Positions 1-6,991 of a DNA stretch of 18,717 nucleotides are shown here, in pieces. The notes under the pieces are model-generated. The model was given only the letters and a program-made list of their open reading frames with translations. It was not told where the DNA came from and did not search any database. A program made the position numbers and the translations under genes. Source of the DNA: Chloroflexota bacterium (GTDB lineage Bacteria > Cyanobacteriota > Vampirovibrionia > Obscuribacterales > Obscuribacteraceae); the NCBI GenBank assembly GCA_005240105.1, contig SBAT01000183.1, forward strand, positions 1-18,717, given 5' to 3'. Position 1 is the stretch's first letter. Each line of letters starts with the position of its first letter.

Positions 1-2
1 AT

Positions 3-167
3 GAAGGGGAGGGAACGTTATTGCCAACGGAGAATGGCGTCTGGACTCGCGGACACAAAGCAGTTGTCTTTCCTCTGCTTACTGAAACTTCCGCGCTTGC
101 AACCCACTCAGAAATCTTGACCAATCACTGGTTAAGCATCAAGGAACAACTAAGTACTACCCTTTAG
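3..167 (+). CDS. C-terminal end of an unidentified protein (5' end outside window)
   Basis: An open frame runs from the left edge to a TAG at 165-167 and gives 54 residues with no in-frame stop. The composition is protein-like, with mixed hydrophobic and charged residues, a segment reading TRGHKAVVFPLL and a helix-like end NHWLSIKEQL. The other two plus-strand frames contain early stops. I do not recognise the family from so short a piece. It is convergent with the minus-strand gene that ends at 199, leaving 31 bases in which I see no terminator hairpin. A chance open frame is possible, since 54 codons is short, but the fit to the window edge and the codon pattern favour a real gene tail. Confidence 0.5.
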   Translation, partial: EGEGTLLPTENGVWTRGHKAVVFPLLTETSALATHSEILTNHWLSIKEQLSTTL

Positions 168-198
168 AAACGAACATGATTTACTACAACAGAAAAGT

Positions 199-831
199 TC
201 AGTCGGGTGCACTAGATTTAAGCTGCTTGTTGTTTCTCAGCGACTCAAGACGGCTCTTAGTCTCTTCAAGAGTTGGCTGGTAATAGATTTTACGCAGGGC
301 ATCTGGGACAAGATTTTGATTGTACGGCTCATTAGTCCATTTGGACGGATCGGTTGGTTGGGAATTATTGAACTGGCTACCAAATACCTGTGGTTGTCCA
401 ATTTTTATGAGATATCTATCGAGTGATGAACCGGCTAACCAGGCAGATTTCTCTCTTCCCAATTTCAATGAAGCGGTAGCAAGTATATGAGCGAGTAGGT
501 ATTCCTCTGCCTTGTTGCCATGCTGCATAACCATCGCTGCATAGAAGTAGTCATCTGCCGAGCGAAGCTTGCCACCGTTTAGCAATTCCAGTGTCTGTTT
601 CCTACGCTCTACATCCCGCTCAGATAGTCGGCTCATTTCCTGCGGCTGCCATGCGCCGGATCCTGCTGATTCCAGTTTTGTCCGGTCTTCTTGATCGGCT
701 TCATAGAGAAATCTAATTTCTTCGCAGTCAGTTGTTTGATTGTCACCAGCTGCTACCGCAGAGCTCTGCAAGCAGTTAGATATTAAGCAGATGAAAGCGC
801 CTGCAAGCAAGGGCACCATTTGTATCTTCAT
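199..831 (-). CDS. Secreted hypothetical protein, possibly DUF6624-like
   Basis: A 210-residue protein with a clear signal peptide: a short positive start, a hydrophobic stretch at about residues 6-20, and likely cleavage after AVAA near residue 28. The mature part is predicted helical. It carries a block around residues 95-150 with DYFYAAMVMQHG, then AWLAGSSLDRYL and GQPQVFGSQF. That pattern (an alanine-rich helix, then a tolerant Asp-Arg helix, then Gly-x-Pro-Gln-x-x-Gly-x-Gln) resembles proteins grouped as DUF6624, whose function is unknown. The assignment is from memory of the motif and is tentative. The ATG is preceded by GGAG five bases upstream, which supports this start. The gene lies 132 bases downstream of the uracil-DNA glycosylase gene and may be co-transcribed or have its own promoter. 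Confidence 0.8.
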   Translation of the reverse strand: MKIQMVPLLAGAFICLISNCLQSSAVAAGDNQTTDCEEIRFLYEADQEDRTKLESAGSGAWQPQEMSRLSERDVERRKQTLELLNGGKLRSADDYFYAAMVMQHGNKAEEYLLAHILATASLKLGREKSAWLAGSSLDRYLIKIGQPQVFGSQFNNSQPTDPSKWTNEPYNQNLVPDALRKIYYQPTLEETKSRLESLRNNKQLKSSAPD

Positions 832-963
832 AGCTGCTCCGCAAATAATAGTAATGGGTTGACTAGCTCTTGCGAGCAGAACCCGAGGGCTCTTATCATC
901 AACCCAATAACCATCTTCATATTTACCTTACTCTGAGTTTTATTACAGCCACCTAGCACGAAA

Positions 964-1647
964 TTAATCTTTCAGATATTTTTTGATACTCCCAATCACC
1001 GACTCAAACATGGGAGGCGTAAGCTTGCCTGTTTGCGTGTTCTGACGACTAACATGATATGACACGAACAGTCTCGGCAAGCCCTTACCTAAGTCATACT
1101 CAGCACCATGCGCAAAAGCCAATGTACCAATCTTATGCCCTTGCGCTCGCAGTACATCCAAATAGCCATCCATGCCAATCTTGCCCAGCACAAGCACTGC
1201 TTTTACACTAGGCAGCAAATCCATCTCACGCAATAGATAAGGCCGGCAATTCAATATCTCGTCAATCAACGGCTTATTGCCTGGTGGCGCACACCGAATT
1301 GCTGCCGTGATGTAAGCATTCTTCAATTGAAGACCATCCTGCCTGCTGATGCTATCAGCCTTGTTGGCAAAACCAAATTTATTCAGCCCACGCATTAAAA
1401 AAGACCCTGAGCTATCACCTGTAAACATGCGACCTGTACGATTAGCACCATGCGCAGCCGGTGCCAATCCCACTATCAAGAGTTGAGCAGCAGGGTCCCC
1501 AAAGCCAATGACCGGCTTACCCCAGTAATCCCAATTGGCATAAGCAGCGCGCTTTTCCTTCGCTATCTTTTGCCTATATTCAACAAGACGCGGACAAAGA
1601 CAGCAGGAAACTATTTCCTTATTCAACTTACTATGAGAGTCTGCCAC
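964..1647 (-). CDS. udgB: Uracil-DNA glycosylase, family 5 (UdgB type)
   Basis: This enzyme removes uracil and other deaminated bases from DNA, the first step of base-excision repair. The 227 residues carry the family 5 signature: motif GLAPAAHGANRTG at about 60-72, where family 4 and 1 enzymes have an acidic or Asn residue in the first motif, and the second motif SYHVSRQNTQTG at 196-207 with His198. Four cysteines placed as in 4Fe-4S glycosylases are present (Cys15, Cys18, Cys119, Cys134), so an iron-sulfur cluster is likely. Length matches the family. The start codon is GTG (first residues ADSHS), with only a weak purine-rich ribosome site. It begins 27 bases after the stop of the small secreted protein gene upstream, so the two could share a transcript, though no functional link is evident. 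Confidence 0.9.
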   Translation of the reverse strand: MADSHSKLNKEIVSCCLCPRLVEYRQKIAKEKRAAYANWDYWGKPVIGFGDPAAQLLIVGLAPAAHGANRTGRMFTGDSSGSFLMRGLNKFGFANKADSISRQDGLQLKNAYITAAIRCAPPGNKPLIDEILNCRPYLLREMDLLPSVKAVLVLGKIGMDGYLDVLRAQGHKIGTLAFAHGAEYDLGKGLPRLFVSYHVSRQNTQTGKLTPPMFESVIGSIKKYLKD

Positions 1648-1674
1648 TTTCTACTTCTGCCGTACCAAGGTGAC

Positions 1675-2124
1675 TTAGCGGAATTTGACTGATTCGGGCG
1701 TTTCCCATTGGACTGGTCTTTTAAAGGATGAAACATAAATAGCAGCATTCAAAGCAGTCAGTTTAGATTCAACCTCATCAACCAAAAGCTTGTCAGCACC
1801 TTTTACATCTTTGATCTTGTCTATCAATGGAGCAATTTCATTAGCTTGCCGCTCTAAACTAGCTGCAACTTCATTGGTTATCCAGCCTTTGGATACACCA
1901 GTATCGATTTCTTCCAAACTGTTTGTGAGTCTTTGCCTAAATAACGGTATTGGACTATAGGGAATCCAAGTTTCCTTTCCATCTTTTATCAATGGTTTAT
2001 CCTGTGACTTGAAAGCCGGTTCTGTAATAACCACTTCTTCAGTATTCGTGGTTTGGCCATGAGCTGCCGACACGGTAAATGCCATTAATACAAGTGCGCC
2101 TGTCTTCCAGCTTAGTTTCTTCAA
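1675..2124 (-). CDS. Small secreted protein, tandem paralogue A (short form)
   Basis: A 149-residue protein with a signal peptide (MKKLSWKTGALVLMAFTVSAAHG, cleavage probably before QTT). I recognise no domain. Over the first 129 residues it matches the gene at 2413-2955 with about 21 differences by eye, so the two are tandem duplicates. The last 20 residues are unrelated to the paralogue and lack its lysine/alanine-rich tail, ending SVKFR. The mature part has a predicted helical segment with IDKIKDVKGADK. The start is TTG, placed by alignment with the ATG of the paralogue and by a GGGGGTG ribosome site upstream that both copies share. The leader is also duplicated. Role unknown; the export signal suggests the periplasm or cell surface. 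Confidence 0.75.
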   Translation of the reverse strand: MKKLSWKTGALVLMAFTVSAAHGQTTNTEEVVITEPAFKSQDKPLIKDGKETWIPYSPIPLFRQRLTNSLEEIDTGVSKGWITNEVAASLERQANEIAPLIDKIKDVKGADKLLVDEVESKLTALNAAIYVSSFKRPVQWETPESVKFR

Positions 2125-2210
2125 GAACGTACACCCCCTATTAAGAGTGTATCAGTCTAGCCTCTCGGACAAAAGACTGTCTCATCAAATTTGACAGGGC
2201 AGTTACTTAT
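1737..2210 (-). repeat. Duplicated block, copy A (terminator, leader and gene body)
   Basis: This segment aligns with 2568-3040 at an offset of 830-831 bases. It includes the paralogue's coding region up to the divergent C-terminus, the leader with the shared CCGAGAGG-TAGACT stretch (minus strand), and a degraded copy of the aminotransferase terminator at about 2175-2202. In this copy the stem has lost two pairs to mismatches. Similarity stops abruptly at both ends: just past AGTTACTTAT at 2201-2210, and near codon 129 of the gene. Confidence 0.75.
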
Positions 2211-2274
2211 CTCAAATCGCAAGAAATGAGAAGACTCCACAAACCGCGAGAAAGTTGAAGTATGTTACAGCTAG

Positions 2275-2410
2275 GCCGTCGACTACCCACAATCAACGTC
2301 GTGGTATGTCGCCCACCCCACCGGCCACGAAACAGAAGTGCCTCTCTGGCGTGACGACAAAGTCAACTTCGACGGCGCACCGAGAGAATATAAGCCGCAT
2401 TCTAAAAAGC
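2275..2410 (+). pseudogene. GC-rich coding-like fragment, possible gene remnant
   Basis: Between the two duplicated genes, a plus-strand frame that opens right after a TAG at 2272-2274 shows coding-like statistics. From 2308 to about 2375 nearly every codon ends in C or G, and the translation is protein-like, containing HPTGHETEVPLWRDDKVNF. There is no good start codon or ribosome site, and the frame then runs into antisense of the neighbouring gene, where it becomes cysteine- and leucine-rich nonsense. The base composition is visibly richer in G and C than its surroundings. I read it as a possible fragment of a decayed or inserted gene; no family recognised. A chance open frame cannot be excluded. 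Confidence 0.3.
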
Positions 2411-2412
2411 TT

Positions 2413-2955
2413 CTACTTCGCTTGTGTCGTAGTGACCTTCGACTTTGTGACATTGGTCTTTTTAGCTGCAACAGTAGTCTTCGCTGCTTGTTTTGCAGGC
2501 GGTACTTGAGTTTTTACTTCCGTCTTTGCAGCTGGTTTTACACTCTGTTTCTCATTGAATGCGGCATGTACAGCAGCATTCAACGCTGTAAGCTTTGACT
2601 CAACTGCATCAACCAAAGGTTTATCAGCACCTTTTACATCTTTGATTTTGTCTATCAATGGAGCAATTTCACTTGCTTGCTGCTTTAGACCAGCGGCAAC
2701 ATCACTGGTTACCCAGCCTTTTGATACGCCAGTATCGATTTGCTCCAAACTGTTGGTCAGTCTTTGCCTAAATATCGGTATCGGACTATATGGAATCCGG
2801 GTTTCCTTCCCACCCTTTATCAAGGGTTTGTCCTGCTTCTTAAACGCCGGCTCTGTAATCACCACTTCTTCAGTAGTAGTGGTTTGGGCATGAGCTACCG
2901 ACACGGTAAATGCCGTTAATACAAACGCGCTTGTCTTCCAGCTTAGTTTCTTCAT
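2413..2955 (-). CDS. Small secreted protein, tandem paralogue B (long form with Lys/Ala-rich tail)
   Basis: A 180-residue protein with a signal peptide (MKKLSWKTSAFVLTAFTVSVAHA). The open frame extends 20 codons further upstream, to 3015, but I place the start at the ATG at 2955. It is preceded by GGGGGTGG at a normal distance, it aligns with the start of paralogue A, and it puts the signal peptide at the N-terminus; the extra residues would lie across the upstream terminator. Residues up to about 129 match paralogue A. The remaining 50 residues are a low-complexity tail rich in Lys, Ala, Thr and Val (KPAAKTEVKTQVPPAK and following), strongly basic. Such a tail could bind nucleic acid, acidic polymers or the cell wall; that is inference only. 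No known domain recognised. Confidence 0.75.
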   Translation of the reverse strand: MKKLSWKTSAFVLTAFTVSVAHAQTTTTEEVVITEPAFKKQDKPLIKGGKETRIPYSPIPIFRQRLTNSLEQIDTGVSKGWVTSDVAAGLKQQASEIAPLIDKIKDVKGADKPLVDAVESKLTALNAAVHAAFNEKQSVKPAAKTEVKTQVPPAKQAAKTTVAAKKTNVTKSKVTTTQAK

Positions 2956-3040
2956 GAATTTCCACCCCCAGAAAGAGTTTACTAGTCTACCCTCTCGGAA
3001 AGAAAACTGCCCCATCGAATTTGACGGGGCAGTTACTTAT
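2568..3040 (-). repeat. Duplicated block, copy B (terminator, leader and gene body)
   Basis: Partner of the block at 1737-2210. Its outer edge falls just after the aminotransferase stop codon, so the copied unit took the aminotransferase terminator but none of its coding sequence. Because the intact terminator is here, this copy is probably the ancestral arrangement. Confidence 0.75.
2999..3034 (-). terminator. Rho-independent terminator of the aminotransferase gene
   Basis: On the minus strand a perfect 9-base stem (AACTGCCCC pairing with GGGGCAGTT, loop of 12 bases) is followed by a T-rich tract (TTTTCTTT). It lies 19 bases past the aminotransferase stop and about 44 bases upstream of paralogue B. 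It probably ends aminotransferase transcription. Because it is copied along with the leader of paralogue A, a second role as a leader element of these genes is possible. Confidence 0.8.
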
Positions 3041-3052
3041 TGTTTCTTTGAA

Positions 3053-4390
3053 TTAGTCTTTCTTGGCTTTTCTCTTCTTGACCTTTACCTTCTTAGCGGC
3101 AATGTCAATCAAGATAGACTCCAAGGTGTCAACCATAAAGTTGATCTGCGCCTCTGTGATGATTAGTGGCGGCTCAATGCGAATTGTACGATTAGCGTTG
3201 AGTGTAGCCGCAACCAATACTCCTCTGTGGAAGAGCTCAACTTGCACTGCTTCACGGATTTCCGTAGTTTGGAATTCCAGACCAATTAGAAGACCCTTGC
3301 CTCTTACTTCGGCAACATATTCCGGATAACGTCTCATGAGCTGTGTCAAACGGCGCATGAAGTGGTTGCCCATCATGGTTGCACGAGCAGGTAAGTGCTC
3401 ATCTCTCAGCACATCGATGGTTGCCGAGGCTGCAGTACAAGCCAGCGGATTGCCACCAAATGTGGAGTTGTGAATTGTTGGGTTGTCCTCCAACACCTTC
3501 CATATCTTAGATGTAGACATGAAGGCGCCAATCGGCATTACACCACCACCAAGCGCTTTGGCTAAGCAGATGATATCCGGCTGGACATTTTCATGTTCAC
3601 AGGCAAACATACGACCGGTACGGCCCATGCCTGTTTGCACTTCATCAAGGATGAGCAAAATGCCGTGCTTCTGTGTAATCCGGCGAACTTTCTTCAAGTA
3701 GCCTTTCGGGGGCACATGAATTCCACCTTCACCTTGGATAGGCTCAAGAATTACAGCAGCTGTCTTCTTTGTAATGGCTGCTTCAATAGCGGCAGCATCA
3801 CCAAACGGCACGTGCACAAATCCCTCGAGCAATGGCTCAAATGGCTTACGGAACACATCGCGACCGGTTGCCGACAATGCGCCCATGGAAACACCGTGAT
3901 AGGAATTACGTGTGGAGATAATTTCCGTCTTGCCGGTGTACAGACGAGCCAGTTTCAGGGCACCTTCAACAGCTTCTGTTCCACTGTTACAGAAGAAGCT
4001 GTATTTAAGTTTGCCCGGAGCAACATCAGCTAGTTTGGCTGCAAGTTCGGCAGCCCAAGGATTGAGCAAGTCCTGACTATGCAGGCAGACTTGATCTAAT
4101 TGGTTGCGTACAGCCTCGATTACCCTTGGGTGTCTGTGTCCGACGTTGAATATGCCGTAACCACCCAAGCAATCCAAGTAGCGTTTGCCGTGATTGTCGT
4201 AGGTATAGACACCACCATCACGAAACTCGACTGCACCTTCTGCTCCGCAGAGTTTCTGCCTGTAAGCATGGTTTAAGTGCTCAATTGAGTTCGTCAATGC
4301 TTCAGCGGCCATCTCTTCGTAGCGTAGCGCCTGCCTGTCTACAATCGGCAACCTTGATTTTTCTTGCATGTCCTTCTTGTAGAGAACCAT
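3053..4390 (-). CDS. patA: Putrescine aminotransferase-type class III aminotransferase
   Basis: A 445-residue pyridoxal-phosphate enzyme of the class III family, closest by recognisable motifs to E. coli YgjG/PatA. That enzyme transfers an amino group from putrescine to 2-oxoglutarate, giving 4-aminobutanal, which cyclises to pyrroline, plus glutamate. Seen: FCNSGTEAVE at 133-142 (phosphate binding), YHG at 164-166, ILDEVQTGMGRTG with Asp249 for the pyridine nitrogen, and CLAKALGGGVMPIGA with the cofactor lysine at 278; also CLGGYGIFNVGHRHP and STFGGNPLAC. Ornithine or acetylornithine as substrate cannot be excluded. The C-terminus carries an unusual basic tail (KKVKVKKRKAKKD) that I do not recall in the E. 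coli enzyme. The first ATG has AAAGG eight bases upstream and is preferred over Met8, whose site is too close. A terminator follows directly. Confidence 0.88.
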   Translation of the reverse strand: MVLYKKDMQEKSRLPIVDRQALRYEEMAAEALTNSIEHLNHAYRQKLCGAEGAVEFRDGGVYTYDNHGKRYLDCLGGYGIFNVGHRHPRVIEAVRNQLDQVCLHSQDLLNPWAAELAAKLADVAPGKLKYSFFCNSGTEAVEGALKLARLYTGKTEIISTRNSYHGVSMGALSATGRDVFRKPFEPLLEGFVHVPFGDAAAIEAAITKKTAAVILEPIQGEGGIHVPPKGYLKKVRRITQKHGILLILDEVQTGMGRTGRMFACEHENVQPDIICLAKALGGGVMPIGAFMSTSKIWKVLEDNPTIHNSTFGGNPLACTAASATIDVLRDEHLPARATMMGNHFMRRLTQLMRRYPEYVAEVRGKGLLIGLEFQTTEIREAVQVELFHRGVLVAATLNANRTIRIEPPLIITEAQINFMVDTLESILIDIAAKKVKVKKRKAKKD

Positions 4391-4603
4391 AAAACGTACC
4401 TTTCATTGCGTTGAACACTACCCGCACTACCACCTATGGTGTGCCGGCTATTCAACTGGAAAACTATTGGAATTAGTCGCAAATACACACAAGCGACTGG
4501 TAAAGAAGAGACGCTACAGAAAACTCGTTATTAGGAATTTTGCGTTGCTCATATACTCTCTATTTCAACTTGTTCCAAAGAAGGCGGCATGAAAGCCGCA
4601 TCA

Positions 4604-4685
4604 ACAGTGCACTTTTGATAAGTGTTGCTCTGTTCTTCTACTCTTAATGTACACCAGCCCTGCTATTGACAGCAATGTGCACTGT
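4604..4685. repeat. 9-base inverted repeat containing paired GTGCAC palindromes
   Basis: ACAGTGCAC at 4604-4612 is the exact reverse complement of GTGCACTGT at 4677-4685. An inner pair, TTGCT at 4625-4629 with AGCAA at 4671-4675, nests inside it. The left core AGTGCACT is itself an 8-base palindrome. This could be a pair of operator sites or the base of a structured RNA. Only sequence symmetry supports it. Confidence 0.35.
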
Positions 4686-4828
4686 GTCCAAAAAACGACA
4701 CCGAAAATTAGCCAACGTGTCTAACGGTTTTTATTAGCAATTAGGGGAAAACCCCAACTTGTTACCTTTGTCAAAAGCAGCCAACAATGCCGCCTTCCAG
4801 ATTAGTTAGAGTTTCAAGTAGGAAATAA

Positions 4829-4857
4829 TTGCCAATCATTATGCCAATCTTTATATT
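4829..4857 (+). promoter_or_regulatory. Probable sigma-70-type promoter of the TPR gene
   Basis: TTGCCA at 4829-4834 and TATATT at 4852-4857 each match the consensus at five of six bases with an ideal 17-base spacer. Transcription would begin near 4864, giving a leader of about 70 bases. GCCAATC is repeated inside the promoter (4831 and 4843). Confidence 0.5.
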
Positions 4858-4935
4858 GATGAGGCATAATGTAGTCTGCTAAACATTATACCTTGACAAG
4901 CATTTCTTTATATTCCCAACCCTGGAAAAACAACC

Positions 4936-6990
4936 ATGTTGAGAAAACTGATCGTCTCCACGGCTATGACGCTAACCATTGCAGCTCCAACCTGGGCGTT
5001 AGGGCAGCCAATGTCCAAGCAAACCCTTGAGCATTACTATCAAGGCGTCACTTATTTCAAAGCCGGCGATCTGGAAAGGGCAATAGCCGCTTTCAAGCAA
5101 GTCGTTCTAACCTCTCCAGGCGATCCATTAGCACACATCAGTCTAGCCACAGCTCTTCAACAGCATGGTGATCTTGAAGACGCAATTGCCGAGTATCAGC
5201 AGGCAATAGCCTTAAGACCTAGCGATGCCTTTGCTCACGAGTCACTGGGACTACTCTTCCAATCACAAGGAAAGATTGTCGACGCTATTCGGCAGTATCA
5301 AGATGCGGCACGCCTACGTCCTGATGTTCCATTGCTGCGTTTAAACCTGGGCATTGCTCTTCGCGTTTACGGCAACCTTGATGGGGCAATTGCCGAATTA
5401 GGAAATGTAGTAGCCGCTTATCCGGACAACCTGAAAGCAAGAGCGCAACTAGCTGCCACCTACCAGGACAAAGGCGACTGGCGCAATGCCATTATTGAAT
5501 ATCGCAAAGTCCTCGTTCACGAGCCGGGCAACTTTTCCATTCGCTATAACTATGCCAATTCCCTTCTGTCGACAGGCGACGCAGCTGGTGCTGCCCATGA
5601 ATTTGCCCGAGCAATCACCATTGAGCCTTCGGTTCCGGAAGCGCATGCTCAATTAGCCACCGCACTGAACATGCAAGGCAATCTGGCAGACGCAGCGAAG
5701 GAATTAAAAACCGCAACGGGCATAAAGGCAGACCGTGCAGACTGGCAGTATTCACTGGGAAATATTTTGACTAAGCTGGGCACATACGGTGAAGCCATTG
5801 CCGCTTTCCGTAACGCTCAAAAAATCAAACCAGGCGAGATAGAGACAATTTACGGTTTGGGCTACGCACTGCAATTAAGTGGCGATTTCGATTCAGCAGC
5901 TCAAGAATTTGAGATTGTTGTTAAAGCCAGCCCGGACAATGTCAACGCTCACTACAATTTGGGCATAATAAGACAGAACAAGGGACAACTGGCACAAGCA
6001 GAAACTGAATTTCGCGCCGTGCTAAATGCAACACCAAACGATGGTCAGGCTTTGATTAACCTGGGTAGAACATTGCTTATGAAAGGACAGTTAGCAGAAG
6101 CAGTTAACTACTATCGTCAAGGTTTGTCTATCGAGACAAACGACGCCAACGCTTATGTAGAATTGGGCAAAGCCCTCATCACCTTGAAAGACAAGCCTGG
6201 TGCTCGCTCCGCCCTGGAATCAGCAATTGCCCTCAACCCAAACAACAAGGATGCTCAGTTAAGTCTGGCGATATTGTGCACAGAAGAAGGTAACCCCGCA
6301 CGAGCCGAAATCATATATCGTCAATTGCTTGCTGTAAATCCGGAAGACAGCAAACTCTTAGGACTCTTGGCTGACAATTTGTCGGATCAAGGCAAAAACG
6401 AGCAATCCATTGAAATTTATCAGCGTCTCGTACAGATAAACCCACATTCGCCGCAAGCCTACAACAATCTTGGTTTGGCATTGCAGAAAATTGGCGATTT
6501 GACAGGTGCGGCTTCGCAATACCGCAAAGCACTTGAGTTTGACGGCCGCTTCATGGAAGCACATGTAAATCTGGGCAACACCTACTTGGTGCAAAAGAAT
6601 TTCACTGACGCCATGAGCGAGTACAAATCAGCCAGCGTATCCGCGCCAAATAATGTTCAAGTGCACTACAACTTGGGCCTAGCCTATGCCGGACAAAATA
6701 TGCCCGCCGAAGCAAAAGCTGAATACCAACGAGCAGTAGCGCTGGATGAAAAGTTTTCAGCTGCCTACTATGCCCTCGGCTTGATCAACATGAATGACAA
6801 TAATGCAACAGAGGCAACAGCAGCCTTTGAAAAGTACTTGTCACTAGAGCCAGCTGGTCCCTATGCAGAATCGGCCAATGCCAACCTTTCAAAAATAAGA
6901 CAGGTAGCGGCACCCACCAACACAACTTCGGAAACCCCGACAACAGATGCCCCCAGTAGCACATCCCAAGTTGAAAACCTTGTGAGGTAG
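4936..6990 (+). CDS. Exported protein of 18 uninterrupted TPR repeats
   Basis: A 684-residue protein with a signal peptide (MLRKLIVSTAMTLTIAAPTWALG, no lipobox cysteine). From about residue 28 to 641 I can write out 18 consecutive units of exactly 34 residues, each ending in a pattern like ALxLxPxN and carrying the TPR helix pairs (for example NLGLAYAGQNMPAEAKAEYQRAV). The last 40 residues are Thr/Ser/Pro-rich. TPR arrays form superhelical scaffolds that bind peptides or partner proteins; no enzymatic domain is present. Export places it in the periplasm or outside the cell. A weak GGA ribosome site precedes the ATG. The stop lies one base before the start of the cNMP/DUF4388 gene, so the two are surely co-transcribed and probably translationally coupled. 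A partner cannot be named from sequence. Confidence 0.88.
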   Translation: MLRKLIVSTAMTLTIAAPTWALGQPMSKQTLEHYYQGVTYFKAGDLERAIAAFKQVVLTSPGDPLAHISLATALQQHGDLEDAIAEYQQAIALRPSDAFAHESLGLLFQSQGKIVDAIRQYQDAARLRPDVPLLRLNLGIALRVYGNLDGAIAELGNVVAAYPDNLKARAQLAATYQDKGDWRNAIIEYRKVLVHEPGNFSIRYNYANSLLSTGDAAGAAHEFARAITIEPSVPEAHAQLATALNMQGNLADAAKELKTATGIKADRADWQYSLGNILTKLGTYGEAIAAFRNAQKIKPGEIETIYGLGYALQLSGDFDSAAQEFEIVVKASPDNVNAHYNLGIIRQNKGQLAQAETEFRAVLNATPNDGQALINLGRTLLMKGQLAEAVNYYRQGLSIETNDANAYVELGKALITLKDKPGARSALESAIALNPNNKDAQLSLAILCTEEGNPARAEIIYRQLLAVNPEDSKLLGLLADNLSDQGKNEQSIEIYQRLVQINPHSPQAYNNLGLALQKIGDLTGAASQYRKALEFDGRFMEAHVNLGNTYLVQKNFTDAMSEYKSASVSAPNNVQVHYNLGLAYAGQNMPAEAKAEYQRAVALDEKFSAAYYALGLINMNDNNATEATAAFEKYLSLEPAGPYAESANANLSKIRQVAAPTNTTSETPTTDAPSSTSQVENLVR

Positions 6991-6991
6991 C

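Larger units (their letters stand above)
4391..4935. other. 545-base divergent intergenic region
   Basis: No coding frame, tRNA or known RNA was recognised. It separates the minus-strand aminotransferase from the plus-strand TPR gene, so it must hold both promoters. The right part is AT-rich and contains a good sigma-70-type promoter for the TPR gene. The middle holds two GTGCAC palindromes 70 bases apart and a small GCGGC/GCCGC hairpin at 4584-4599. I found no convincing promoter for the aminotransferase. A small RNA or a regulator-binding region is possible but unsupported. Confidence 0.7.

Noticed and set aside
2255..2509. 84-codon plus-strand frame with a hydrophobic end
   Set aside because: The hydrophobic end is antisense to the Lys/Ala tail of paralogue B, and no ribosome site precedes it.
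2956..3015. 20-codon upstream extension of paralogue B
   Set aside because: It would start inside the terminator and bury the signal peptide; the ATG at 2955 has a good ribosome site and matches the paralogue.
3593..4033. 146-codon plus-strand open frame inside the aminotransferase gene
   Set aside because: Antisense shadow of a conserved enzyme; the translation is rich in Cys, His and Thr and looks non-coding.
4744..4755. GGGGAAAACCCC symmetry in the divergent region
   Set aside because: Only four G-C pairs with a mismatch outside; too weak to call a terminator or regulatory hairpin.
4893..4898. Perfect TTGACA just upstream of the TPR gene
   Set aside because: No -10-like sequence lies 16-18 bases downstream; the promoter at 4829-4857 fits better.
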